A stretch of DNA of 64,000 nt from Candidatus Poribacteria bacterium (GTDB taxonomy: Bacteria > Poribacteria > WGA-4E > WGA-3G). Every line of letters starts with the position of its first letter. The stretch's first letter is position 1. Shown one piece after another: positions 9,277 to 18,248 of the stretch. The stretch spans positions 1 to 64,000 of the forward strand of contig PYJD01000045.1 of NCBI GenBank assembly GCA_003635315.1. The letters are read 5' to 3'. The notes under the pieces were generated by a model, which did not search any database, was not told the origin of the DNA, and saw only the letters and a list, made by a program, of their open reading frames with translations. The position numbers and the translations under genes were made by a program.

Positions 9277-10500
9277 TTGAACGCTACACATAAACCATAT
9301 TTATCTATAGTTGTTCCAGTATACAATGAGGAGGATAATGTTAAACCATTATATGACAAGATACGGAATGTCTGTGAGGAAATAGGTGAATCCTTTGAAG
9401 TTTTATTTGTCGACGATGGGAGCAGTGATAGCACATTTGATATGCTTTCTGAGTTAAGGGATACTGAACCCAATTTGGCTGTAATCCGGTTTCAAAAGAA
9501 TGCAGGACAGACTTCCGCAATGGCTGCAGGTTTTGAATATGCACAAGGTGAGATTATCATCAGTATGGATGGAGATCTACAGAACGATCCCGCGGATATT
9601 CCCAAACTACTTGAAAAACTGAATGATGGATACGATTTAGTCTGTGGATGGCGAAAAGAAAGACATGACAAGTTTTGGAGTAGACGAGTTCCATCTGTTA
9701 TCGCTAACTGGATTATTGGAATTGTTACCGGGGTAGCAATACATGATAACGGTTGCTCTTTAAAAGCATATCGCTCAGAAATGATCAAACAAGTTCCTTT
9801 ATATGGGGAGATGCATCGTTTCATTCCTGCAATGTCAACGATTGTGGGTGCACGGATATCGGAAATTGTTGTCACACATCATCCCAGACAATTTGGAACG
9901 AGTAAATATGGTCTCGGAAGAATCTGGAGGGTTTTTCTTGATATATTGGCTTTCAAGATTCTACTTTCGGTATTCGCTTTACCATCAATACAGAATGAAC
10001 AAGGTACGAATACTTCATCAAATAAACACTTAACATATAAGTATAATGTGTTTCGAGTGGCAGCATTTCTTTGTCTCCCATTCTTAATTATAGGTTTTTT
10101 CTTAATCAACATTTCCATCATCTCTGCACTATGTATAATTGGAATAGGATTTTCACTTATAGGTGTTGGGATGTTAACCGGTGCTTCTTTATCAAAAACG
10201 CACCGTGAAGCAGCAGATTTAGGTAGATTCGCTCAATTCTTTATTTATCAATGTTCAAGAAGACCTATACGACTTTTTGGTCCTATTTCCATTGTAATTA
10301 CAATACTTAGTTGTTTCTCATATTTTATTCTACCAAATATCGCACCATTCCCATTGTATATAGGAATTATAGGATTTCATATTGGATTATTTGGGGAAGT
10401 CATTTCCTATGCAAATGCTAAGAAAGTAAATGACTATACGGTGGAAATCTTCCTTAATACCAGGAATGAGGTTATGAATCTTGACAACAATATTCAATGA
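9277..10500 (+). CDS. Family-2 glycosyltransferase, polyprenyl-phosphate sugar transferase type
   Basis: A 407-residue membrane-associated GT-A enzyme. The start codon is TTG, supported by a GGAAGGAG 5 bases upstream. The catalytic domain begins SIVVPVYNEEDNV, with FVDDGSSD at 45-51 and the metal-binding D-x-D in SMDGDLQNDP (D98, D100). Four or so hydrophobic segments follow after residue 225, as in DPM1/GtrB-like proteins that transfer a sugar from a nucleotide to dolichol- or undecaprenyl-phosphate. The C-terminus overlaps the next gene by 20 bp, suggesting translational coupling. Acceptor and sugar are unknown. Confidence 0.85.
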   Translation: MNATHKPYLSIVVPVYNEEDNVKPLYDKIRNVCEEIGESFEVLFVDDGSSDSTFDMLSELRDTEPNLAVIRFQKNAGQTSAMAAGFEYAQGEIIISMDGDLQNDPADIPKLLEKLNDGYDLVCGWRKERHDKFWSRRVPSVIANWIIGIVTGVAIHDNGCSLKAYRSEMIKQVPLYGEMHRFIPAMSTIVGARISEIVVTHHPRQFGTSKYGLGRIWRVFLDILAFKILLSVFALPSIQNEQGTNTSSNKHLTYKYNVFRVAAFLCLPFLIIGFFLINISIISALCIIGIGFSLIGVGMLTGASLSKTHREAADLGRFAQFFIYQCSRRPIRLFGPISIVITILSCFSYFILPNIAPFPLYIGIIGFHIGLFGEVISYANAKKVNDYTVEIFLNTRNEVMNLDNNIQ

Positions 10501-11617
10501 TTGGCAATCTGAATTCCCTGTAACACAGAAATACGTTTATATGAATCATGCTGGTGTAGCTCCACTTTCAAAGCGAGTACAGAAGGCAATGGTGGATTTC
10601 GTAGAAGATGCCACTGTGAATGGTGCAGTTAATGTAGATGATTGGGTTGATACAGTAGAGGAATGTAGAGATAGTGCTGCAGAACTAATGAATGCCGAGA
10701 GTACTGAAATTGCATTTATGAAGAATACAACACAAGGTATACTCATCGCTGCAAATGGAATTGATTGGAATACAGGTGATAATGTTGTAACTACTTCGGT
10801 TGAATTCCCTGCTAATGTCTACCCTTGGTGGAGCTTAAACGATCGCTATGGTGTAGAAACTCGTATGGTACCAGAAAAAGATGGCGTAATTCATTTACAA
10901 GATCTTATTGATACTATTGATGATAAAACTCGAGCGTTAACAATTAGTCATGTTGAATTCGCATCTGGATACAGAAATGACATTACTGCAATCGGTGAAA
11001 TATGTCAGCAAAGAGATATCTGGTTTGTTGTTGATGCTATTCAGAGTCTTGGGGCAATTATGGTTGATGTTAAGAAAAGTAAAATCGATATACTTGCTGC
11101 AGATGGACATAAATGGATGTTAGCACCTGAGGGAGCAGCGGTCTTTTATTGTTCTGACAGTAAACGTGATCGACTAATCAATACTAATCTTGGATGGGCA
11201 GGGGTGGTTAATCCACGGGATTTTCTTGATTACGATATAACACAAAAACCTGATGCTACACGATTTGAAGAAGGTTCATACAATACAACTGGAATTTATG
11301 GACTGAATGCTGCAATCAATTTACTAAAGCAAGTTAGAATAAAGAATATTGAAAACCGAATACTTGATCTAACCAATAAGTTGATAATAGGTTTGGAACA
11401 GAAAGGTTATAAAGTAGTTACATCAAAATGTAAGTCTGATCGTGCTGGAATTGTTATATTTGAGAGCAATTCATACACCCCTACTGAACTTTTCAATCTA
11501 CTTCAAGACAATAACATTATTGCAGCTGAACGTGGAAATGGTATAAGAATTTCACCACATTTTTATAATACTGAATCTGAAATTGAACAAATTCTAAATA
11601 TACTTCCTGATAATTAA
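10481..11617 (+). CDS. Class-V PLP-dependent aminotransferase (cysteine desulfurase/isopenicillin-N-epimerase-like)
   Basis: A 378-residue fold-type-I PLP enzyme. It starts at TTG 10481, with GAGG about 8 bases upstream, inside the end of the glycosyltransferase gene. PLP contacts are visible: FMKNTTQG (phosphate cup), D185 and Q188 in VVDAIQSLGA, and the Schiff-base lysine K211 in AADGHKWMLAPEG. The conserved active-site cysteine loop of IscS/SufS is not evident near the C-terminus, which reads AAERGNGIRISPHFYNT. A role in bulk sulfur mobilisation is therefore less likely than a transaminase, lyase or epimerase role. The reaction is unresolved. Confidence 0.8.
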   Translation: MTTIFNDWQSEFPVTQKYVYMNHAGVAPLSKRVQKAMVDFVEDATVNGAVNVDDWVDTVEECRDSAAELMNAESTEIAFMKNTTQGILIAANGIDWNTGDNVVTTSVEFPANVYPWWSLNDRYGVETRMVPEKDGVIHLQDLIDTIDDKTRALTISHVEFASGYRNDITAIGEICQQRDIWFVVDAIQSLGAIMVDVKKSKIDILAADGHKWMLAPEGAAVFYCSDSKRDRLINTNLGWAGVVNPRDFLDYDITQKPDATRFEEGSYNTTGIYGLNAAINLLKQVRIKNIENRILDLTNKLIIGLEQKGYKVVTSKCKSDRAGIVIFESNSYTPTELFNLLQDNNIIAAERGNGIRISPHFYNTESEIEQILNILPDN

Positions 11618-11655
11618 CTTTGACATAATACTAAGAGAACAAACCAAGAGATAGA

Positions 11656-13083
11656 GTGAAATTACCAACTATGAGATTTATACAACTCAATAAAATTCTA
11701 AAATTGTGCATTATTACATTATTAATCTCATATACTGGTTGTACTTTCCCGGGTAGTAAGAAAGATACCAACCGAATTAGATTTACCATTCAAAATACAC
11801 TTGCAATCCCTCAGAAAAACATCCCTATCAATCTTTCTTTAGAACGACTTAAAACTGTAAAATCTGACTTCTCACTGAAAGCATTCTCAGTTGTGACAGG
11901 TAAGGCACCGAAAGAAGCGATGATTCCTGCACAAGCTGATGATTTAGATTATGATGGAATACGGGATCAACTTACTTTCTTATTAGATTTTCTACCACAG
12001 GAAACAAAAGAAATCTCAATTTTATATGATCCTGATGTTCAAGCAACTTTCACTCTTGAAGTTAAAAAACAGTCACGTGCAGGTATATTTCCTGAATTAG
12101 AAGCATCTGGGGCAATTGAATCTGATCTGATGGCTTACGTACTAAAACCAAATGGTTCTATAATTCCCTATGGTAAAAAGAGAGAAGATTTATTCAGTGT
12201 AGATGGCATGTTCCAGAATGAATTGAACTATAATCAACAACTTTCTCCAGAATTTAGACAGCATTTTGAATCGAACAACATACAACTAACACAGAACCCT
12301 CAAGCAATAAATATAGAGTTAATTACACCTGAATTTAGTTGGATAATTCACGACCTTGAAAATCAAGAGGATTATTATATACGTAAATCAGACCAACAAC
12401 TGAACCTGTATAAATCAATAGGATTATCTTTAAATCAGTTATTGAATGACGAAAATACTACATTAGTCCCCCTTATTCCACAAGGAACAATTATTGGATG
12501 CGGCGGTTATCTTATTTATAATAAAGAAAGTAAAGATTATATATCACTGAATGATAAGAAGGATTACATAAGGATTCTTGCAAATGGAGGAATGCGATCA
12601 GTAATTCAGAGGATATTACCAGAGGCAGAAATATCTGGTGAAATATATAAAATAACCGTGAGTTCCTTCATATATAGTAGAAACACTTGGATTAACCAGA
12701 CGATTCATTTAGATAGACAATTACCTACTGATATCGGTTTACTTGTAGGGATTCCAAAAATTGGAAGTGATTACGGTATTGATGAAGAATTGAATATGAT
12801 CTGGTCTTGGGGGACAGATCCTACTGATACTCATCCACTCGGTTATGCCCTTTTTTATAGTGAATCTTTAAATGATGGAATTGTAGATATAGACCCTTCA
12901 ATATTATCTTTATCATTAAGAACAAATGAAGCTGGACATTTATATTACCGGGTATTATCTATTTGGGATGGAGGAATCAATACAATTCAGACAAAATCAG
13001 AATTCTTGCAATATATAAAAAATATGAGAATAACTATGGATAATGAACCAACAATCAATTTCATACTTGGAGAAGTAAAGTAG
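11656..13083 (+). CDS. Lipoprotein with a DUF4861-like domain
   Basis: A 475-residue exported protein with a hydrophobic signal segment and a lipobox ending ISYTGC at C29. The region around MIPAQADDLDYDGIRDQLTFLLDF (in part: PAQADDLDYDGIRDQ) resembles the core of the DUF4861 family, found near polysaccharide-degradation genes in other bacteria, where its role is undefined. The start could be GTG 11656 or ATG 11671; both preserve the signal peptide. It sits in a rightward run of metabolic genes without an obvious functional partner. I do not assign an activity. Confidence 0.6.
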   Translation: MKLPTMRFIQLNKILKLCIITLLISYTGCTFPGSKKDTNRIRFTIQNTLAIPQKNIPINLSLERLKTVKSDFSLKAFSVVTGKAPKEAMIPAQADDLDYDGIRDQLTFLLDFLPQETKEISILYDPDVQATFTLEVKKQSRAGIFPELEASGAIESDLMAYVLKPNGSIIPYGKKREDLFSVDGMFQNELNYNQQLSPEFRQHFESNNIQLTQNPQAINIELITPEFSWIIHDLENQEDYYIRKSDQQLNLYKSIGLSLNQLLNDENTTLVPLIPQGTIIGCGGYLIYNKESKDYISLNDKKDYIRILANGGMRSVIQRILPEAEISGEIYKITVSSFIYSRNTWINQTIHLDRQLPTDIGLLVGIPKIGSDYGIDEELNMIWSWGTDPTDTHPLGYALFYSESLNDGIVDIDPSILSLSLRTNEAGHLYYRVLSIWDGGINTIQTKSEFLQYIKNMRITMDNEPTINFILGEVK

Positions 13084-13114
13084 GTGTAGATGTTCTCTAT
13101 ACCTTTTGAAATTC

Positions 13115-13711
13115 ATGCTCAATAAAGAAGAATGTCTAAAAGTAATTGCATCTCAAAGAACAGATGAAATCGTCATTACAACAATGGGAACAAGCGTACC
13201 TTGGGCAAAAATCTCCTCACACCCATTGGATTATGCATCGGTTGGAAGCGCTATGGGACACGCTGCTGATTTTGCACTCGGTATCTCGTTAGCACAACCT
13301 GATAAAAAGGTTGTTATATTGAATGGGGATGGAAGTATGTTGATGTGCTTAGGGACGCTTGCAACTATTACTGGTTTGGAAAAAATGCCGAGTAATTATA
13401 TTCTCTTTGTATGCGATAATGGCACCTATGAAGTAACAGGTAATCAACCTGTTCCTCGAAATCCAAATTTATCATGGATAACAATTGCAGAAGGAGTTGG
13501 CTTTCAGGAAATTCATGAATTTGATGAAATTGAAATACTTCAGATGGAACTACCAAGAATATGGAATGAAAAGGGTCCAATATTCATAAGTTTAAAAATT
13601 GAACAAGCAAATGAACCACCCCCAGACAGATGGGGAGGGTTTCAATTTCCATATTTACAAGAATCATTGGCTATATCAACACATAAACTAAGAGAATCTT
13701 TACTCAAATAG
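13115..13711 (+). CDS. Thiamine-pyrophosphate-binding half enzyme (sulfopyruvate/phosphonopyruvate decarboxylase beta-like)
   Basis: A 198-residue protein consisting only of the TPP pyrophosphate/Mg-binding domain. The motif begins NGDGSMLM (71-74 is GDGS) and its distal Asn is N102 in FVCDNGTYE; the adenine-side loop is DYASVGSAMGHAADFALG. This is the arrangement of the beta subunit of sulfopyruvate decarboxylase or the C-terminal half of phosphonopyruvate decarboxylase. A functional enzyme needs a PYR-domain partner, and none is encoded next to it. ATG 13115 is chosen over TTG 13106; neither has a clear ribosome site. Confidence 0.75.
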   Translation: MLNKEECLKVIASQRTDEIVITTMGTSVPWAKISSHPLDYASVGSAMGHAADFALGISLAQPDKKVVILNGDGSMLMCLGTLATITGLEKMPSNYILFVCDNGTYEVTGNQPVPRNPNLSWITIAEGVGFQEIHEFDEIEILQMELPRIWNEKGPIFISLKIEQANEPPPDRWGGFQFPYLQESLAISTHKLRESLLK

Positions 13712-13732
13712 AGGAAACTATAGAATTTTATT

Positions 13733-14629
13733 ATGTCAGGAAAATTAGAAAAACGACGAATGGGTCGGACTGAGATGTATCCGAATTCATTGGGTCTTGG
13801 CGCTGCATGGCTATGTCATAAACCTGATGATGAAGTAATAGCATCTATTCGGTGTGCCATTCAACTTGGGATGAATTATATTGATACATATCCTGGGCAT
13901 GCTGAGCATTTATGGGGTGCAGCTCTTGCTGATGGATTAAGAGAACAGATATATCTACAAGCAAAAGTAGGTACACACCCTGATAGAAGGAAAGACTTTA
14001 CTGAAGATGGAACTCGTTGGAGTGTTACCAATAGTCTAAAGGATCTACGAACAGACTATCTTGATGCAGTTTTGATTCATGATCCAGAAAATATGGAGAG
14101 TGTATTGGACAAAGGTCAGGCTTTAGATACGCTCTTAGAGATGAAGTCAGAAGGACTTATACGACACATTGGGGCAGGTGTTAGATCTCATGAATTTCAT
14201 AGAGAACTGATACAAACGGGACATATAGATATCATACTTACGTTTCTTGACTACACATTACTATCACAAACTGTTACCAAAACAACATTCCCATTAGCAC
14301 GAGAATATGATGTAGGATTAATTCTTGCCAGTCCTTTAGGAATGGGTAGTCTAACTGGTGTAGAACCAAAAATTGAAGATGAACGTAGAAGAAATCCTGA
14401 TGGTGAACCCCAAGCACATTCCATGTGGAAATGGTGTCAGGAAAAAGGTGTCAATATCCGACACTTAGCGATGCAGTTTTGTCTTGCTGCCCCGATAGAT
14501 GGGATAGTAATGTTTGGACCAGCAGATAAATCTCAAGTGGAAGATGGTTATGAAGCTGCGACCGCTACAATTTCTGAGGAAATATGGGAATCTTTTGAAA
14601 GTGAATTCGATATAAAACGCGGTATGTAG
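13733..14629 (+). CDS. Aldo/keto reductase family protein
   Basis: A 298-residue TIM-barrel oxidoreductase of the aldo/keto reductase type. Asp (D51, NYIDTYPGH), Lys (K78, LQAKVG) and His (H116, VLIHDPE) of the catalytic tetrad are in the expected order. The position that normally holds the catalytic Tyr (D-T-x-P-x-Y) reads D-T-Y-P-G-H, so it is His56 by simple alignment. Either Tyr53 substitutes or the chemistry differs. The cofactor-binding end reads FGPADKSQVEDGY instead of the classic I-P-G version. It lies 21 bp after the TPP half enzyme, in the same direction. Confidence 0.75.
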   Translation: MSGKLEKRRMGRTEMYPNSLGLGAAWLCHKPDDEVIASIRCAIQLGMNYIDTYPGHAEHLWGAALADGLREQIYLQAKVGTHPDRRKDFTEDGTRWSVTNSLKDLRTDYLDAVLIHDPENMESVLDKGQALDTLLEMKSEGLIRHIGAGVRSHEFHRELIQTGHIDIILTFLDYTLLSQTVTKTTFPLAREYDVGLILASPLGMGSLTGVEPKIEDERRRNPDGEPQAHSMWKWCQEKGVNIRHLAMQFCLAAPIDGIVMFGPADKSQVEDGYEAATATISEEIWESFESEFDIKRGM

Positions 14630-14686
14630 GACACAATTCTACGCATTGCTTGGTGTTAATATACTATAAACATTACAATGAAGTGA

Positions 14687-15490
14687 TTAATCAGACTTAA
14701 CACCCTCCGACAATTCTGACGCAAACTGCTTTACAGACTTTAATAGTTGTTCTTTATTGTGCATATTATCTTCAACTACATTTACAATTGCACTACCAAC
14801 TATCACACCATCGGCAATTTTTGATACCTGTCTTGCATGTTCAGGAGTTGAAACGCCAAAACCAACACCTACAGGTTTATCTGTATGCTCTCTTAGTTCA
14901 GTGATCATAGGCGTAATTTCGTCTGAGAGAGTTGCACGCACACCTGTCACACCTGTTAACGATACGCAATAAATAAACCCTGTACTGACAGATCCAATTA
15001 ATTCCATACGATTAGATGAACTGGTTGGAGCTACAAGGAAAATCGTACATATATTATACTTCGGAGCGACTTCCAATAAAGGTCCACCTTCCTCCGGTGG
15101 TAAATCTGGAACTATCACCCCATCTACACCTGCTTCTTGGGCAGCTTTACAAAACGATGATTCTCCCATTGAGAAAATTGGGTTGTAATAACTCATCAAT
15201 GCAATGGGTATTTCTGTCTTTTGTCGGATTGAGTATACCATATCCAAGATTCGTTCAAGGGAAATGTTATGAGTAAGTGCCCGTTCACTTGCTCTTTGTA
15301 CAGTTGGTCCGTCTGCGATTGGATCAGAGAATGGTACACCAAGTTCGATTAAATCAGCACCTGAATCTTCAAGTGTGAGGAGTAAATCTGGGGTTAATTC
15401 AGGGGAAGGATCACCTGCACAAAGATAAGGCATAAATGCACAGGTTTCTGACTGTCTAAGCTCTTTAAATGTCTTGTCAATTCGATTCAT
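14687..15490 (-). CDS. trpA: Tryptophan synthase alpha chain
   Basis: Cleaves indole-3-glycerol phosphate to indole and glyceraldehyde-3-phosphate; indole is channelled to TrpB. It has 267 residues, the normal length. PYLCAGDPSPE near residue 21 corresponds to the usual PY-TAGDP block. The catalytic pair is E49 (DLIELGVPFSDP) and D60 (PIADGPTVQRA). The phosphate-binding end GVGFGVSTPEHA and GVIVGSAIV are intact. It is on the same strand as trpB but separated from it by two unrelated genes and roughly 1.5 kb, which is unusual for a pair that is normally adjacent. Confidence 0.95.
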   Translation of the reverse strand: MNRIDKTFKELRQSETCAFMPYLCAGDPSPELTPDLLLTLEDSGADLIELGVPFSDPIADGPTVQRASERALTHNISLERILDMVYSIRQKTEIPIALMSYYNPIFSMGESSFCKAAQEAGVDGVIVPDLPPEEGGPLLEVAPKYNICTIFLVAPTSSSNRMELIGSVSTGFIYCVSLTGVTGVRATLSDEITPMITELREHTDKPVGVGFGVSTPEHARQVSKIADGVIVGSAIVNVVEDNMHNKEQLLKSVKQFASELSEGVKSD

Positions 15491-15621
15491 GTATATTTAT
15501 ATTATAACTTCTCCTATTAATTCTCTCCATTATACTGTGTCTATTCTGGATTGTCAAGGTATACAATTACTCTTAATTCTGAAGTTTATCGTGAACATTG
15601 AAAATAATAACACAGAATCCC

Positions 15622-15687
15622 TGTAGGAGCGATTTCCGAATCGCGATTTAACTCAATGATAGTCGGGAATCGGAGTTCCCTCCTACA
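15622..15687. repeat. REP/MITE-like imperfect inverted repeat
   Basis: A 66-bp element begins TGTAGGAG and ends CTCCTACA (perfect 8-base ends). Comparing the left 25 bases with the reverse complement of the right end gives about 19 matches, with a TCCGA core in both arms. It lies in the gap between trpA and the next leftward gene and is much more G+C-rich than its surroundings. That is the usual picture of a dispersed palindromic repeat (REP or a small non-autonomous element). No second full copy was noticed in this window. Confidence 0.65.
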
Positions 15688-15707
15688 TCTCAAAATGTTC
15701 CATTAAT

Positions 15708-16193
15708 TCAATTGTTTACTATAAACTCTAATTCTAAAAACTCACCCGGTAACAAGTCCTCCCATTTCTCTACTAATTCCTTAAGCTTTTCTCGCATATT
15801 ATCAATCAGTTCAGAAGTTACGTTGGGAGGTAATTCTTGTGAATCTTTATCAAGCAATCTATCAGGAAAACTATCCCAATGTTCCATCTGGAGTAGTGCA
15901 ACTATGGGTTCTACTGAGATCGCGTCGTCTGGTATATTGAAAGTACGTTCAGATTTAGGTAGACTAAATTCAGGGATATTATAACCTTTTGAAATTAAAC
16001 CAAAAAATGCATTGTTGTAACCAAGGGAAGTTTCAACAACATAATGTGTCAAATCGTGAAGGAAAAAACCTGGATAAATATGTGACCATGTCACACTACC
16101 ATCATCACGAATACAAGTAAGTGTATCAGGTTTATGTTTATACCGATTTTTCCTTTCTTGATACGTATTTTCATATTCAATTATTCTGTTCAT
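15708..16193 (-). CDS. Conserved protein of unknown function with an HDLTHYVVET motif
   Basis: A 161-residue soluble protein. The central block FFLHDLTHYVVETSLGYNNAFFGLISKGY (in part: HDLTHYVVETSLGY) matches, from memory, a widespread uncharacterised family in which H-D-x-x-H-Y-x-V-E-T is the hallmark; the His/Asp/Glu set could bind a metal. The C-terminal half is acidic and helical (LIDNMREKLKELVEKWEDL). ATG 16193 is used; the GTG at 16214 is an alternative. Its start overlaps the end of the HEAT-repeat gene by 17 bp, so the two are probably co-translated. Confidence 0.65.
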   Translation of the reverse strand: MNRIIEYENTYQERKNRYKHKPDTLTCIRDDGSVTWSHIYPGFFLHDLTHYVVETSLGYNNAFFGLISKGYNIPEFSLPKSERTFNIPDDAISVEPIVALLQMEHWDSFPDRLLDKDSQELPPNVTSELIDNMREKLKELVEKWEDLLPGEFLELEFIVNN

Positions 16194-16791
16194 CAATTTG
16201 ATGTAATGCCTCACTTATATATCGACGAATCCATTCACTCTCTGTTGATTCTGCTAAATCAGTGAGTGCTGATATTGCTATTGGGTTACCAATTCTACCT
16301 AAAGCAACGACTGCTGCAGAACAGACCGATCTATCTATATCAGTAACACTGCTTATCAAAGCATCAATGACATTTTGAGATGGATGTAATTCTTTCCTAT
16401 CAGAAAGTCCTAATTCACCTAAGGCGACAACAGTTGTACACCGCATATCAACTTCCTCATCCTGTAGGAATGGAATGATTACTTCAACAGCACGCATGTC
16501 CCCAATTTTACCAAGTGATGAAATGGCAAATCTACGTACTGACGGATTATCATCTTCTAACGCACCTATGAGTGGTTCAACTGCAGAACCATAACCTACG
16601 GGACCTAATCCTTCTGCAGCGTATGCCCGAATTTCAGCGGATTCGGATCGTAATTTGCGAAGGAGAATCTGGGTTGGGAAAAAACGCCAATTGCGAATTG
16701 GTCCGTCTTTATGGGATAGCAAGTATATGAACTTACGTACTTTTCTGACTAAGGATTGATCTGAAACCGATTGAGATGCTTCTGGCTTCAT
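16177..16791 (-). CDS. HEAT-repeat (PBS lyase-like) protein
   Basis: A 204-residue cytoplasmic protein with four to five short alpha-helical repeats of about 30 residues. Recognisable units are EIRAYAAEGLGPVGYGSAV, SVRRFAISSLGKIGDMRAV and SVCSAAVVALGRIGNPIAI. These are the HEAT/EZ_HEAT type seen in phycobilisome-lyase-like scaffolds and many bacterial protein-protein interaction modules. The first 50 residues are basic and not repeat-like. A ribosome site AGGA precedes the ATG. It is placed between trpB and trpA with the conserved unknown gene, but nothing links it to tryptophan synthesis. Confidence 0.8.
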   Translation of the reverse strand: MKPEASQSVSDQSLVRKVRKFIYLLSHKDGPIRNWRFFPTQILLRKLRSESAEIRAYAAEGLGPVGYGSAVEPLIGALEDDNPSVRRFAISSLGKIGDMRAVEVIIPFLQDEEVDMRCTTVVALGELGLSDRKELHPSQNVIDALISSVTDIDRSVCSAAVVALGRIGNPIAISALTDLAESTESEWIRRYISEALHQIDEQNN

Positions 16792-16821
16792 AATACATCC
16801 TGTTTATCTGAAATATACCGT

Positions 16822-16851
16822 ATTATAGCACTTCACTATGTATGTTGTAAA
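16822..16851 (-). promoter_or_regulatory. Promoter-like sequence upstream of the HEAT-repeat gene
   Basis: On the minus strand TTTACA (16851-16846) and TATAAT (16827-16822) have an 18-base spacer, about 31 bases from the start codon. It suggests the HEAT/unknown pair has its own transcription start independent of trpB. Confidence 0.55.
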
Positions 16852-17001
16852 TGCTAATATGGTAGGATTTTTTATATGCTACATATTTTAAAATCTGTTG
16901 AATCCCTAACCCAGTAGCTATAATTGTAGTTGTGATTTGAATAATTATTTTGTATCAGGTCAATCTATTTTAACTGATAGTTGTTAATGTAATGGAGTAA
17001 A

Positions 17002-18195
17002 TCACAGACTAATCCCTAATTCCTTAGCAATTGTATTAACATCTTTATCTCCACGACCGGAGAGACAAACTAATATAGTCTTATCCTTTCCAAGTTTTGG
17101 TGCGAGTTCCCGTAAGTAAGCAATTGCATGGGCAGATTCTAATGCCGGTATAATACCTTCCGTTTCAGATAACAACTGGAATCCTTCAACTGCCTGTTGA
17201 TCCGTAATTGGAACGTACTCAGCTCTTCCTATTTCTCGATAATAACTATGTTCTGGACCAACACCAGGATAATCCAAACCTGCAGAAATTGAATGAGCAG
17301 GAGTTATCTGTCCGTCATTTTCCTGTAGAAGATAGCACTTTGCACCATGAAATACACCAACACTTCCAGCTGTGAGTGGGGCAGCATGTCTTCCACTGAT
17401 AATACTCTCACCGGCAGCTTCAACTCCTATGAGTTCAACTGATTCATCATGAAAAAATGGATAAAACATTCCAAGTGAATTACTGCCGCCACCAACACAT
17501 GCCACAACACAATCGGGTAAGTCCCCTGTTTGTTCTAATATCTGTGTTCTTGCTTCAGTTCCAATTACAGATTGAAAATCTCTTACAATCATAGGATAGG
17601 GATGTGCTCCGACTACAGATCCAAGTAACATGTATGTCGTACGGACATTGGTAACCCAATCACGGAAACAAGCATTTATTGCATCCTTAAGTGTACGTGA
17701 ACCAGAATTGACTGGAATCACTTTAGCACCCATCAATTGCATACGAAATACATTGAGAGATTGCCGTTCGATATCTTCTTCACCCATATATACTTCACAT
17801 TCCATATCAAACTTTGCAGCCACTGTTGCTGTTGCTACACCGTGTTGACCAGCTCCGGTCTCAGCAATAATTCGTTTCTTACCCATCCAACGTGCTAATA
17901 AAATCTGTCCAATTGCACTATTGATCTTGTGAGCACCTGTATGGTTTAAATCCTCACGTTTCAGGTAAATCTTAGCACCATTTAGATGATCTGTAAGACG
18001 TTCAGCAAAATAAAGTGGATTCGGTCGTCCTACATATTCACTAAGGTAATATTGAAATTCATTCTGAAATTCAGCATTGTCCTTAAGTGATGTATATGCC
18101 TCTTCTAATTCTAAAAGAGCTGGCATCAATGTTTCTGGGACATATCGACCACCAAACTGTCCAAAGTGCCCAGTTACATCAGGAAGTTGTTCCAT
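17002..18195 (-). CDS. trpB: Tryptophan synthase beta chain
   Basis: PLP-dependent condensation of indole with serine to tryptophan. It has 397 residues. The start is set at ATG 18195, which has GGAGA 5 bases upstream; the TTG at 18207 would overlap that site. It begins [21 protein letters not shown] (in part: [13 protein letters not shown]). The PLP lysine is K90 in [13 protein letters not shown]. The [13 protein letters not shown] indole/serine loop, the [12 protein letters not shown] phosphate loop and CLSGRGDKD are all present, the classical TrpB1 type that pairs with TrpA. It is the first gene of the leftward group leading to trpA. Confidence 0.96.
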   Translation of the reverse strand: MEQLPDVTGHFGQFGGRYVPETLMPALLELEEAYTSLKDNAEFQNEFQYYLSEYVGRPNPLYFAERLTDHLNGAKIYLKREDLNHTGAHKINSAIGQILLARWMGKKRIIAETGAGQHGVATATVAAKFDMECEVYMGEEDIERQSLNVFRMQLMGAKVIPVNSGSRTLKDAINACFRDWVTNVRTTYMLLGSVVGAHPYPMIVRDFQSVIGTEARTQILEQTGDLPDCVVACVGGGSNSLGMFYPFFHDESVELIGVEAAGESIISGRHAAPLTAGSVGVFHGAKCYLLQENDGQITPAHSISAGLDYPGVGPEHSYYREIGRAEYVPITDQQAVEGFQLLSETEGIIPALESAHAIAYLRELAPKLGKDKTILVCLSGRGDKDVNTIAKELGISL

Positions 18196-18248
18196 TAAGT
18201 TCTCCAAAATTTGAAAATAGAATTGTATGTATAATCAAAATTAACCTG

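Noticed and set aside
10481..11617. Annotating the class-V aminotransferase as IscS/SufS
   Set aside because: The active-site cysteine loop is not visible and no iron-sulfur assembly gene is adjacent.
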